Positions 12,001 to 20,849 of a stretch of 64,000 bases of DNA are shown here, in pieces. The translations under genes and the position numbers were made by a program. Source of the stretch: Eudorina sp. 2006-703-Eu-15 (Eukaryota > Chlorophyta > Chlorophyceae > Chlamydomonadales > Volvocaceae). The notes beneath the pieces are model-generated. The model had not been told where the DNA came from and did no database searches. It was given only the letters and a program-made list of their open reading frames with translations. Each line of letters opens with the position of its first letter. Within the stretch, counting starts at the first letter, position 1. Location: the NCBI GenBank assembly GCA_003117195.1, contig BDSI01000001.1:1426001-1490000 (forward strand). The letters are read 5' to 3'.

Positions 12001-12277
12001 ATGACCAGTCTGCCTTCCCCGGGCGGGCTTCACCGCCTACACGGGCTATACCACCGCTACGCCGGCGGACGGGCCCCGCAAGGAGGAGCTGTGCCCCGCC
12101 GACCTGTACGACTGGTGCCTCAGCGAGCCGACCTGCATGGGCTTCGACACGCTGAGGAACACCTGGGTCACAAGGCCTGACACTGCAGACCCCGCTAGTT
12201 TCGTTGGCTACGAAAGCATGTGTTTGTACGTGAAGGCTATCGGGTTTTATAAGGAGGCACCGGTTACACCGGTCTAA
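1..12277 (+). CDS. Secreted cysteine-module protein, copy A (5' end outside window)
   Basis: Five exons by homology to copy B at 30,546-36,227: the tail of exon 1 at 1-54, then 1010-1240, 2058-2273, 3252-3485 and 12009-12277 (TAA stop). All internal introns are phase 1 with GT/AG ends (GTACGT, GTAATG and GTAAGT donors), so exons 2-4 are symmetric units that could be shuffled. Each of exons 2-5 encodes one cysteine module. Exons 2 and 4 end in a shared G-x-C-[ST]-Y-[LT]-K-like pattern, and exon 5 has a variant (ESMCLYVK). Exon 1 ends in the hydrophobic tail of a signal peptide. I infer an extracellular or cell-wall protein. The modules faintly recall PAN/Apple repeats, but I cannot assign a family. 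Intron 4 is 8.5 kb long because a LINE sits in it, and intron 3 carries an 0.8-kb G-rich array, so splicing may be impaired. Exon boundaries are well supported by phase and by the second copy. Confidence 0.8.
2324..3140 (+). repeat. (GGGGT)n array in intron 3 of copy A
   Basis: About 815 bp of GGGGT/GGGT pentamers and tetramers with two long G-only runs (around 2350-2386 and 3069-3098). Copy B has only about 140 bp of degenerate related sequence at the same place. Long overlapping ORFs of Gly/Val/Trp or Pro/His/Thr in all frames here are artefacts of the repeat. The G strand is the transcribed RNA sense of the gene and could form quadruplexes. Confidence 0.95.
3561..3658 (+). repeat. Short dispersed repeat with (ATTC)n tail, copy 1
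   Basis: A GC-rich body with the core GGTATACACCGTTGATC ends in GGGGTCCGCTG and an ATTC tetramer tail. Related copies lie at 12455-12534, 34688-34790 and 36556-36648. The tail and repeated body suggest a short non-autonomous retroposon, though no promoter boxes are visible. Confidence 0.55.
4093..4378 (+). repeat. (ATATT)n microsatellite, LINE target in intron 4 of copy A
   Basis: About 285 bp of nearly pure TATTA pentamers. The corresponding array in copy B is at 35,091-35,207. The LINE's 3' end, with its TAA/ATT tail, abuts this array and similar AT-rich sequence resumes beyond the LINE at about 11,145, so the element entered the microsatellite. Confidence 0.95.
4863..6113 (-). CDS. LINE ORF2 C-terminal part (zinc-knuckle-like)
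   Basis: This 416-codon frame continues ORF2 after a frameshift at about 6130-6190: the EN-RT frame loses sense there while this frame reads on. It carries a Cys/His cluster (CGCG, then HHFWGC about 20 residues later), the kind of putative nucleic-acid-binding region found at the C terminus of many L1 ORF2 proteins. The fragment at 17,505-18,640 aligns with it over this cluster (CGCG...HHFWAC) and the last 60 residues (FAELG, HPIL), which shows that this frame was the coding one. The break may be real or a consensus error. Confidence 0.8.
   Translation of the reverse strand: MIDVEEEPLTPGGWCWNTPLWGNPLLPQGLQQGERPGLEQRHAALAKCLSLRTIGQAIRAISRLRDTTDGWERTLDASPPTARAQRQRRRGWARFVRECLGVGADGWQEWNQWRECEAALEALRQDIPQAWWEAAEGTLGPTEATPPGREEVTDMLVRRMGWRLQNGLKVALHDYTVRYGTTLQSHSLEEARRKAHTRFVCEALGVEDNAPEVSRMVSKVVENMQRMWTEAKWENSNKEAYWRLAVDGIPMLGNSHMRGAAVAPCGCGTYPGAGAIRPTPRQHHFWGCGVAQAVVAQIEARLGVSLQRQQVWLAMPPVGVQQCVWDVVVLAATSAMETGRRALKTDRSRNAGGIPRPLGDAEGLAARRAVADFWSRLYDFAELGVPVKGWAAVGATHPILKVQDGRLVCRGPVPSG
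5824..9159 (-). CDS. LINE ORF2: APE-type endonuclease and reverse transcriptase
   Basis: A 1,111-codon frame starting at ATG. Residues 15-285 form an exonuclease-endonuclease-phosphatase domain: SWNADGL near 20, the catalytic QET at 53-55, GDFN at 184-187 and SDH at 272-274. Residues about 515-800 are the reverse transcriptase: KSPGWDGIP, YRPITLL, QSAFLPGR, the aspartate in AFLDIAKAYD, RQGCPLAPLL and the catalytic FADD at 754-757. The product nicks target DNA and reverse-transcribes the element RNA. All key residues are present up to the frameshift near 6,150; the tail of this frame (about 5824-6130) is out of register. The start lies one codon after the ORF1 stop and in the same frame. Confidence 0.92.
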   Translation of the reverse strand: MPRARGDGHSLRYRPLRVGSWNADGLRAPTHTAKLCAALKWWEREKMDVVCIQETHIATKPQFQRFAQALTKATARMQIGGWQVVAHSYAPSIHTGGVAILTRTGAHATIKQVATPNHLRPTMPHRGRMCQYSFTWRGHKIHLVNVYLPTSGSAPTAERTSFITKLIAPISQGSTEVDPVMVVGDFNFVTDPGKDSSAGPNGRVADRAVAREFTETCTNLIDTYRALHPQGREYSHMYHAPAPGGSRLDRIYVSNTIHPFIAAAAMRGQTPSDHRMATVTLLPRTGLAQGPGMKRVRCDFMRMRPLRDHFDEWLTGELVSKPAREDAEGWLLWWGPFKTRMVEKIRDLSHAARHARVRPGARSRIAIERAEQAELKAAETPDDPESLQEMVEAQTEVRAALREEGDDIRRRLRVQWLREGERPNRALTALVKPPQAQNVVAGLRDKHGNLVTAAKKLPQVVADYWGTICQSPANVTAEDREQVLQALRHRNLRIPEDQAADIGSMEVSATEVESVLKTLRPGKSPGWDGIPGELYKGYRAKFADVLANLYTAIGTLGRTPDGFLDGIITILYKNRGHRYLPGSYRPITLLCTDYRILAKVLANRLGPALGKVVTLEQSAFLPGRLIGANVLFLRYLPHLLAQQGRSGCIAFLDIAKAYDTLDRPFLMGCMDAMGAGEGLMKWTRTLLSETAARAVVNGYKSELVPMTAGVRQGCPLAPLLYLFAAQALLCWLQKCGVGIKLGPQDSELTTAVQFADDTEVVLENTQAVAPFLGYMDTYAKASGQQLNLDKVELLVIGAADESGASAVGEGQEVAGLRIVHRATALNLPFTNLGRDAELAWRAHGNKVKERFQALSRLSLSVFGRASSAAAYGLQRVTWHMEHGGLPPQRESVAWEKLAARLIDRGLGPDDTERRATGVPKSLLAGHPTGGGFGALPLLEHARARWAGWAIRLVLGPKGRADAPWRRILLEFLRGAIPGFEPIMALTAPHTGPWLNCPGLPEGVKSDSKGTECPAAGDRCGGGAPDPRGLVLEYTAVGQPATTTRAATRRATGARAEACRPCQMPVAEDHWASDSGDIPAPRHDRRMGEDLGREPPDRPRTAPASSGMGTVC
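9163..10899 (-). CDS. LINE ORF1 protein
   Basis: A 578-codon frame with ATG at 10899. The first 220 residues have a folded, mixed composition with an RRM-like hydrophobic pattern (for example HVLINLSYP and LVVLIPEA). Residues about 230-420 are low-complexity Pro/Gln/Ala, and the tail is acidic. I see no CCHC knuckle. By position and composition this is the ORF1 RNA-binding/chaperone protein of an L1-type element. It ends TAA and is followed by GCA and then the ORF2 ATG in the same frame. The fragment at 12,955-13,660 may be a relative. Confidence 0.75.
   Translation of the reverse strand: MSGNHEEQPDAEIRPSVCISVTDLIGDSSESIFTEPLTKLSLRFCFEPGTSFNDARAFAAGPGLNHFLTVIAEKLPGCPEPARAHPIVWSDGQERRHVLINLSYPEQWAQQVRKLADTHGWINLGELVVDDQRFPDLVVLIPEARGHLYTIGGLPPNLKRQYVPVVVKRAFALPTEGVRIEPGLGSTAQVWLQCHLPALEGKRGYEIADPRAAQDPKILVQGALTAKGVQMGLSFYPLPPPPKQQRPPVSRPQRPPPPPIRAATRGLETRQPSAGEAAGPSGSATTNPATGTTPPNRPARVAREHGTQPAPTAAGQPGQQVATQHPQQPQQPQQPPQLRPNPPQPRQQQQPQQQPHAATAAATPNAAAATQKQQPQQHATRPDIPGVPQLQMAREDIQRMEALVGPWGPPPTTRTPEEIAAAARSAAEKAVLKARSMAAAPPGRPAEGVLTTTTAPAAGPGPQGRELDTPRGTAARGAQSPEVPLTGAAPSTAPAGATRALRSRPASNHGDSPPAVRSNRVGTDEGEDLMRVEDDDEGEWQSGKGRAIVPVPDRQIILSRNAYDALCDMDGGEDEVMT
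11030..11139 (-). repeat. 18-19-bp tandem repeats at the LINE 5' end
   Basis: About six units resembling AGGCAACTGACCATGTT follow one another just upstream of ORF1 relative to the LINE. Tandem 5'-UTR units are a common promoter form in non-LTR elements, so a promoter role is inferred. AT-rich sequence follows at 11,145-11,270. Confidence 0.7.
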
Positions 12278-12454
12278 TTATCATATTTCGTGGCTATCGT
12301 GGCACGCTAGTAGCCCCTACATTGAGCATGCAACCAGCAGATAGGGCGGCCATCCAGCAGTCATACATACGTGCACGCGCATATTGCTTACAGTTCAGTA
12401 GCACAGCTAGTGTTCGAGTATATATGCTCGCCGGCTCGACACTGGCCCAACAAT

Positions 12455-12534
12455 GACGGGCCTACTGGGGCTTGCTCTGGTATACACCGATGATCCCGTT
12501 GGGGTCCGCTGTAACATTCATTCATTCATTCAAT
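12455..12534 (+). repeat. Short dispersed repeat with (ATTC)n tail, copy 3
   Basis: The same GGTATACACCG core, GGGGTCCGCTG and ATTC tail as copy 1. It lies about 180 bp beyond the stop codon of copy A. The rest of 12,278-12,950 shows no gene I can support. Confidence 0.5.
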
Positions 12535-12954
12535 GACGGCCAACAGAAAAAGATATGGAAACCAGCAAGGCGGTGAGAAATCTAGCCGCCGCCCTGCCAG
12601 CCTTGTCGTGACACAGGGAGTGATTGACACAGCGCGTGTTCAGTTTGCCGTTAGGGTTTCAGTGGCCATCTCATTAGGCCGACGGTTAGGTTTCGGCCTA
12701 ATAATAGCCGCATAGTCTCCCCGTGCCGTACGTGCCGTGCCACTCTGGGAACCACACCTCTTTGGGGGCTCTTTGGGAGCTCTTCGCCCGTCTCTTTGCC
12801 TGTCTCTTCGTCCGGCTCTGTCTTCGTCCCGCTCTTCTACTGGCAGTCATCCAAAGCTGATTCCAAAGACCTTCTCTTTGGTTACATCCGAAGAGCGTCC
12901 AAACACCGGCGCGCGCGAAGAAGAATCCAAATGCAGTCGCAAGCAAAGGACCTA

Positions 12955-13660
12955 AAGACGAGTCAAAGACAGCCACAAAGACAAAGTCAAAGACATCCGC
13001 TAAAGAGGTCACTGAAACTGAGTCCAAGCGTCTCAGGCAGCGTTGGGGCGTCTGGGCTCACGCCCACCATCACGTCCGTGGACAAGTCCAGGCACCGGAC
13101 ATCCTTGACGTGGCCCTGGAGGCCTGGGATAGTCCCCTCAAGCATGGACTTGACCATCCAGGGCTTAACATCCTAGGGTCGTCCACCGACGCTATATTGC
13201 TTAACCGTGACCTTGGCAGCGTCGAGGATGCGGACCCGCCCGCTTGCCAGCTCAGGTTGTCCGGAGAGGATTGGAAACGGCGGCAGGTCCAGTCCGTCTC
13301 CCTGTGTGAGCCGGGGTGCGAGCTTGGCCAGAGTCCCCTGCGGTGCTCGCGCCCTGACTATTATCATCGTGGGCCCGTCTGGATTCGGTCGGTAGGCTGT
13401 GGCTTGATCGATAGCCACGTGTCCGGTTCCCGTCGGGTCGATGGCACTATAGATCGCGTGCCCAAGGGTGCCCTGTCGCGCCCAGGTGAGTGTGTCCAGG
13501 TCCGCGCTGCCCGCCAGGGCTTTCAATTCGCAGCGGATTGTCTCCCCAGGAAGAGCAGGTTCATAAATCTCCTCGTACAGATCTCTCATGCGGAACGCGC
13601 CGCGCTCGGGCGTTGCGTCGTAGTCGGTACCGCGTGGAGGCCGTATACGATGCCGCCGCT
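12955..13660 (-). pseudogene. ORF1-like fragment of a LINE, interrupted by TAG
   Basis: An open frame runs from the (CA)n border near 13,660 to a TAG at 13,173-13,175, then stays sensible in the same frame to a TGA near 12,958. The pattern Y-[ST]-[VI]-G-G-x-P and the hydrophobic spacing resemble the N-terminal half of the LINE ORF1 at 9,163-10,899, so an ORF1-type origin is inferred. Its upstream part is cut off by the (CA)n tract. This is a weak assignment; a host gene exon is the alternative. Confidence 0.35.
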
Positions 13661-13765
<105 letters not shown>

Positions 13766-14583
13766 AGAATTGCAACCCGCCCGCCCGCCCGATCCCAGGT
13801 ATCAATACACTTACCATAAAACCTGCGAGGAAAAAACTTACCATATGCAGGCGCGCGGACAAGGCAGCCGCGCCACTACCGCAAGGCAAATCATACCGCA
13901 AATACTAAATACGGAGACGCACGACGCACGCAAACGGATTATTTACCGACCTGTGAAATGTATGACGAATGTATGGTGATGGCCCCCACGGAAGCAGCGT
14001 CGGTCGTCCATCATGCGGGAACGCGGAAGGAAGCAAGTTGTGAGGCAAAGTGGAAGGGAGCAAGAAAGAATACAGTAACTAAACAAGGTGAAAGCAAACA
14101 GGATGAAAGCAAACAGGTTACTATGGTGGTGGCGCGGCTACGGATGAGAAGCGGGGAAGGAGGGATTTGTAGGCAGGGACGCGTACGAACGCGGCATGGA
14201 TGCCGTACGGTAGTGTACGGAAGGGACGCCAGTGTACCAGCGGCCGGTGGGGTAATGACATATCTGCGGACAATGCGGGTGTGATCCGGGTAGCGGGCCA
14301 GAGGAAAGGTTGGCTCCCCACCGATCCCGGTCACGGACGGGATGCCCGTATGCATGCGGGGCACCGGTCCAAGCGTTGTGGGTGGGGTTGGGAAGGCCGG
14401 CAGAGTGGGAGAGGTGGGGGAGGCGATGGAGTGCGTTGCGGGGTTCAGCCGGTGGGTGGGCGAATGTAGATATGGCCGTGGGAAATGGCCGAGGTGACTG
14501 CCCGGCATCATGTGATACCCCGCGGAACGCGTGGAGGTTGTGACGTAGTGGTTACACGTGGGATGTGGGTCGCTCAGTGGATA

Positions 14584-15948
14584 TCAGTGGTGAGCGGTGG
14601 AGGGGGCGGGGCCGGCAAGGTGGCGGCGCACGACTGCGACGATGTCAGGATGGGTAGTCCGCCGGGCGAAGTAGAATGCGTGGGGAGCGGCATTGAGCAG
14701 GGAATGGAGGCGCGCCAGCATTTGCTGCCGGGCATATCCTTGGGCTTCGAGGGCGCGGATGAGGTGGGCAATCTCGATGCAGAAGTTGTCGACGGAGGTG
14801 ATGACGCGCAAAAGGCGATGGAACTGGCCGGTGAAGATGTTGCGTTTGCTGGCTTCGTTGACGTTTGAATCTCGAGCCACAAAGCGGGAGAGGCGGACGC
14901 GTTGGAAGGCCGGTTGTTCACGTTTGTCGTACAAGTGCGTCTGATACCGGCTGTTGTCGCCGATGGGGTCGGGCACGAGGAGAACGTCGAGGAACGGCAT
15001 GTGGCCTGCGGGCAGATGGTTGTGCTTCTGGGGGGAGACGCCGAGCTCAGCGGGGTAGATGCCGTGGAGGTTACGTAGGGTGTCGTTGACGGAGAGAAGG
15101 TCTCGGAGGTATGGGTTATTGAGGGAAAGGAGGTCGTCGAGGTAGCGTTGGGAGTACCGAAAGCGGCTGAGGATGCGTTTGTCAGTGGCGTCGACAGTCG
15201 GCAGGAAGCGTTGGCGTAGGAAACGAAACTCGTACCAGGCGAGGAACAGGTTTGCGATGAACGGGGAGGCGGAGATGCCCATGGGGATACCAATAACTTG
15301 GCGGACCAGCGCTGGGCCAAAGGCGATGAAGGTAGAGGTGAGGAGGGAGTCCAAAAGAACGTCAAAGTCGTCCAAATGGAAGATACGGGTGGTAGTACGG
15401 TTGTGGGTTCGGACTTGCGGTCCCGCCGGGCGGTTGGCGTGGAAGGACACGGAGTGGGTGGGCTTGGCATGGGGTCGGTGCTGCGGCGGGTCCGTGGTAG
15501 CGACTCGAATAAAGGGGGTGGTGGCGAGGGCGGCAGCGACAAGGTTCCGAAGCGCATTGCGCAGGAGGGCATGGGGAAGATTGGTGTAGAGCCGTTCGAA
15601 GTCGTAGGCTTGCGCTGGAGTGGCGCGGGCGTGGGAGTAACCGTGGGCGTTGTAGGCGGCGATGAGGTGCATGACGGCTTTGGAGGAGAAACACAGCCAG
15701 GGTTCGGTGCCAGGCAGCTGGGTACGCCAATAAGCCTCGAATTGCGGCGTGACGGCGCGTAGAATGGCAGTAACGAGGTCGCTGAGGCGGGTAGATGGGC
15801 AGGCATGAGAGCACGCCAGGTACCGCATGGACGGGGGATTTTTGTGCATCTTGAGGGTACCAGCGTAGTAGGCGGGGGGAAGGTGGGTATCGAAGGCCAG
15901 GTTCCAGGGGGCGAGTCGGGCGTTTTGCTCAGCGTAGTGGGCTTGCAT
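14584..15948 (-). CDS. Penelope-like reverse transcriptase (core and C-terminal part)
   Basis: 454 codons. The visible motifs in order are KMHKNPPSMRYL (equivalent to the KIHK...R-P-I motif), YDFERLYTNLPH (motif A), GIPMGISASPFIANLF (the G-x-x-M-G-x-x-x-S-P motif), RYLDDLLSLNN (catalytic YLDD), MPFLDVLL, and YDKREQPAFQRVRLSRF. This set is typical of Penelope-like and related RTs and unlike LINE or LTR RTs. The N-terminal fingers of the RT lie upstream in another frame (see 15,980-16,616). The ORF ends soon after the thumb without GIY-YIG. The coding strand is minus; long Pro/Ser-rich readings in the other frame of the same strand are shadows. Confidence 0.8.
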   Translation of the reverse strand: MQAHYAEQNARLAPWNLAFDTHLPPAYYAGTLKMHKNPPSMRYLACSHACPSTRLSDLVTAILRAVTPQFEAYWRTQLPGTEPWLCFSSKAVMHLIAAYNAHGYSHARATPAQAYDFERLYTNLPHALLRNALRNLVAAALATTPFIRVATTDPPQHRPHAKPTHSVSFHANRPAGPQVRTHNRTTTRIFHLDDFDVLLDSLLTSTFIAFGPALVRQVIGIPMGISASPFIANLFLAWYEFRFLRQRFLPTVDATDKRILSRFRYSQRYLDDLLSLNNPYLRDLLSVNDTLRNLHGIYPAELGVSPQKHNHLPAGHMPFLDVLLVPDPIGDNSRYQTHLYDKREQPAFQRVRLSRFVARDSNVNEASKRNIFTGQFHRLLRVITSVDNFCIEIAHLIRALEAQGYARQQMLARLHSLLNAAPHAFYFARRTTHPDIVAVVRRHLAGPAPSTAHH

Positions 15949-15979
15949 GGCGTTGGGGGTAGTCGTCTCATAGAATGCG

Positions 15980-16957
<978 letters not shown>

Positions 16958-17504
16958 CGTTACATATCTGCCGGGCCGACACTGGCCGGTGGCGCTAACC
17001 CGCCCCATACGGGAGACCGCCGAAGCTATGGGTTCCCGGGCGGTCTGCGCCTCGCAGTCCGCTGTTCAACCTCCTCCAGTCCTTGCAGCACCCACGCAGG
17101 GCGCGTTTCAGAGGCGCGCCCCGCTTGGTGCGCTAAAACTAGCCTGGTCCCGCGCCCCAACCTAATCGTACTAGCTAGGGTTTCACCCTCCGGCAGACCT
17201 GCCTGCCCAGCTGAGCCAGAGCGAGGCGTCTCGCACGCGTCAGGCCTTGCTGGGTCCGGGTATGCAGTCGGGCGCTCCATGATGGGGCTATGGTTTGCAC
17301 AAGGCAGCACATCACCACGCAAGCTTCCCTGTCGTACAGCCCTTCCCGTCGCAAGCGGCCCTCGCCTACACGTCCTGCTCGCTGCCAACTGCCACTGGTC
17401 TGGCCCGACCCTCCTCGGGCACCCACGGATCCCCATCGTGCCCGGAAGTGGGCTTCCCTAGTCCCGATCCCTAAACCCTAGCGTCTCGCGCTGCTATCTA
17501 TTCA

Positions 17505-18640
17505 TCACGAGTCTACGTCTACTGGCTGCACGCAGCGGATCCGGCCGTCCACCACCGATAGGATTGGGTGGTCCGGTCCCACCCCCTCCCATCCCCGTCG
17601 CGGTCGGCCCAGCTCTGCGAAACTGGCCACCCGAAGCCAGAACTCCATGATTGCACGCGCCTTAGCTACATCTACCGGCGACGGGGAAGCCGGCGCCCCC
17701 GGCACGGGCTGTGCGCCGCCGTGGAGGGTCGCTGCACGTAACCCCACCCTCGCCCGCTCCATGGCTGTCAGCGCCGCCAGGGCAACGATGTCCCAAGCCC
17801 CTTGCTGTACCCCCTGTGGCGGCTCAGAGGTTCACTGCCTGAGCGACCGGGCAGGCCCAGAAATGGTGTGCCCGTGGTGAACACGGGTGCGGCCCCGCAC
17901 CGCCGTACTCGCCACACCCGCACGCCTCGGGGTGGGTGTTGTGGAGGTGGCTGTTGCCCGGCAGCGGGACCCCGTCAAGCAACCGCCAGGCGCCACAGTG
18001 TTTCTTTGTGCTCTCGTTCTCTCTTGATGGCCCAAAGCCGCTGTAGAGTGGCAGGCATGCTGAATGCCGGGGGCCTAGCCACGCCTTCTGTCTCAAGCTG
18101 TCCCCTGGCTTCCTGCTCGTATTCAGCATGCCGTCGTGCCCGTGCTGCCGCCACCTCCTGCATCTCCAGCTGTGTCGCCAGCCGGACCGTCAGGCCACTA
18201 AGCTTGACCGTCAGCGAGTTGGATAGCCTCCACCCCACCCGGTCCACAATCCGCCGACGGGTCTCTTCCTCGGACTCCAGGTCCCCCGCCCGCTCGGGAT
18301 GGTCCAGCACCGCTGCCGCAGCTCCCCGCCACTCGTCGCTGATGTCGGCGAGTAGACAGTGGATGGCCGTCAGGGTCGGCCCCCGCCTTAAGGTCATGGA
18401 CCCCTGTGGACCCAGGTGGTCGCGGACCCACGCGTCCCATCTTGCACCGGCTGTGGGTGCCTCGCCGGCTGCACGCGCGACCCGCACTGCGTCCCCAACT
18501 GTGCGAAGCTTCCCGCAGGCTGCCAGTCGTGTGTGCCGCCTCTCCAGGCCGGGCCACGCTGGCGGTTCCGCGGTGTCCCGCGACTCCGCCGGCGTGAAGT
18601 CCAGGTCCGTCAGACCCCCTATGAGTTGGTAGGGACAACA
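17505..18640 (-). pseudogene. 5'-truncated LINE fragment: ORF2 C terminus
   Basis: Three successive minus-strand frames (about 18487-17975, 17990-17830 and 17762-17505) together align with the C-terminal ORF of the full LINE. The shared features are a VGWRLSN stretch, ETLWRLA, the CGCG...HHFWAC cluster, AVA-type linkers and the final FAELG...HPILSVVDGRI. At least two frameshifts separate them. The segment 16,960-17,500 would be its 3' UTR. This is a separate, older insertion of a related but not identical LINE, with no EN or RT left. Confidence 0.75.
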
Positions 18641-18783
18641 AGGCTGCTGAAGCTCACTTATTGCGAGTCGCTCCGATCAGTCCGGACTTGATTATTTGTC
18701 CAGGCTAATAAATCACAAGCGAGCACTACTCACACCGCTGTGAGTGTCTACATACTTTTCTCCGTACCCATCCTTCGCACGAG

Positions 18784-18854
18784 AGGGCACGAGCCGCCCG
18801 GCTCGCGCCCTCCCTGCAGGGACTACTGACTGCAGCTGCAGTCAGTAGTCCCTG
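18784..18854. repeat. Two adjacent inverted repeats
   Basis: At 18817-18854 there is a perfect 38-bp palindrome with arms CAGGGACTACTGACTGCAG and no loop. Just upstream, 18784-18811 is a second inverted repeat with 13-bp arms (one mismatch) and a 2-bp loop. Together they give a double hairpin between the LINE fragment and a GC-rich block. The function is unknown; the end of a DNA transposon or Helitron-like element is one possibility. Confidence 0.85.
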
Positions 18855-18859
18855 TCAGG

Positions 18860-20756
18860 CCTCAATGAGGGTTAGGCACGGCGATGTCGGAAAGGATGCC
18901 TTCACCACTGAGACCGAGCTCGACAAGTTGAAGCGCCAAGGTTGTTCTCTTTCTGGGTTGCTCGCTCAGCCCTAGGGCTGTTTGTCCGCTGCCCCAGCTG
19001 AGGAGTCACCGAGCATAGGCTCGCGAACGCCTACCATCGGATTCCCTACCTGCAACGGATCCTGCCCGCGCAAGCGAGACACACCGCGGCCATTGCTGAC
19101 ATTGCTGACATTAACTGTGCTGAATGCAAGGCATCGCCGCGCCGTTCAGCAGGGACGGCGACTGATCCCTCCTCTTATCCTGTCACGTTACATGACCCTT
19201 GGCTGTCTCTATCGCTCAGAAGCAAGGCAATGAGCTCACGCTTCGGTCTTGGAGAGAAAGAGAACAACGTCGAGTTTCGCTCGCATTGCCATACGAATAG
19301 CAGCCCAAACGACCGTACGACCGCCTGTCGTACAACCACCAGTACGTCATAACCAACCACCCTGCTCGGGAACCGCAACGGGACGAAGCACCAACGGTGC
19401 CTGACATCCCGCCGCCGCACTCAGTGCGGCTGGTGAGGCCGACGCAGGGCGCTTGTTACTTGTGGCTCGCCAATCAACTCGCTCCGTCCGCCGACGCCAG
19501 GCCACCGCTAGCTGGCGCAGGCCGGCAGCCCAAGGACAGACGCACGCCGAGCGACAAGGACCAAGTACATACTACTGCATGCGAGGACGCGGCGGTGTTT
19601 CAGCCTCGGGGGGGTGGGGGGTGGGAATTATTGGAAGCGTGGTGCCCGAGGGCGTCCCATGTATTAGGGACGGAGTGGGCGCGGCGGGCTCTGGGGTACG
19701 TGCGTGTGCGGGGAGCGAGGCAGGTGAGGGCGGGCCGCCGGGGGCCTTGCTTGTGCCCCCGCCGAACGAACCCGCCCGCGCGCCGGAGCCGTGGCGGTGC
19801 GCTTTTTTCTTGCTTTGCGCCGCGTTCAATTTTTCACGCCGCGCTCGCCACGGGTGGGTTTCGCTCCGCCGTGAACGGGGTGCGTACGCGCCTCTATCTA
19901 CTTGCTTGCTTGGGTTGGGTGCTGGAATGGCGAGTGAGGACCGGCATCGCACGGCCTTGATTGGGTTTATTTTTCCGCCGAGGAGCGCGCCAGTGCGGCC
20001 GTCCGTTGCCAGCAGCCCCGTGCGTGGCTGGGCTGATTTGCCGAGCGACATCCGTGCCGCTCTCGGGGCTCCCGCGCACGGCGCGCGGGGCGGCGTTCGT
20101 CACCGTGCGCCGCGAAGCGGCGTGTGCGTGTGCGCGTTTTGCTCTATCTATATATCTCCTGTGGTGTGAGGTAGGTTGGAACGTCTTACTTGGGCCGGTT
20201 GCCTAGTACGTAGCTAGTCTCGGTCGGTTTCATTCAAATGTATGGGATTAATGGGATCCAGCCAGCAGCAAGCCTCTTTGGGATTTACAGCGGAAGGAGC
20301 CGGTAATCCGGTATAGATAGATAGCAGCTTCAAACTAGGCACTCTTGCAGCAACTACCATCAGGTGGTCCGAACAACCAGAACACACATACACAAGCTAC
20401 TTGGGTCTGCCTCAGCTACCTCAGCGAACGCAACTGGCATGACGTACGACTACCGTACGTATAACGTACGACGCATCGAGCGCGAGAAACGCCCAGACTA
20501 TCCAGACACGCACTTTGAAGCTAATAAAACGTCATTATTAGGTCGAAAATCAACATCATCTACAATACATCGCCGGCGATACCAAAGGCCAGCCTTCAAG
20601 CGATTTTCATCAGCAGCCAGATCCATATCCACGGCTGAATAAGTGCATGCGCCTCGAGCTATATATATCTGGGCCCGTTGGAACACCCGGTCGCGACTCG
20701 GGTTACTCGGGTCCACCTTGTAACGGTTACTACTACTTGCTCGCTTTATCATCAAG
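18860..20756. other. GC-rich repeat-like block without a recognisable gene
   Basis: The segment 19,400-20,170 is strongly GC-rich and open in several frames on both strands, with Arg/Pro/Ala-rich readings, but no domain, signal peptide or splice pattern stands out. 20,200-20,750 holds no supported gene. I regard the block as dispersed-repeat material. Confidence 0.4.
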
Positions 20757-20805
20757 GATGTTACAGAGGACGACCCCGCTGGTCATCGGCGGTGACAGCC
20801 ATCGC
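20757..20805 (-). repeat. Dispersed LINE 3'-terminal motif, copy 2
   Basis: On the minus strand this reads GGCTGTCACC, then a GACC...GGGGTC hairpin, then TGTAACATCC, as at the 3' end of the full LINE (4,410-4,450). Two differences inside the hairpin mark it as diverged. No LINE coding sequence is attached. Confidence 0.6.
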
Positions 20806-20849
20806 CTCGTGCTTGATTGGCTAGTTTGGCTCGTAAGCTCGTAAGCTCG

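Noticed and set aside
19397..20169. Overlapping GC-rich ORFs as host genes
   Set aside because: Open in several frames on both strands because of base composition; no signal peptide, domain or exon pattern.
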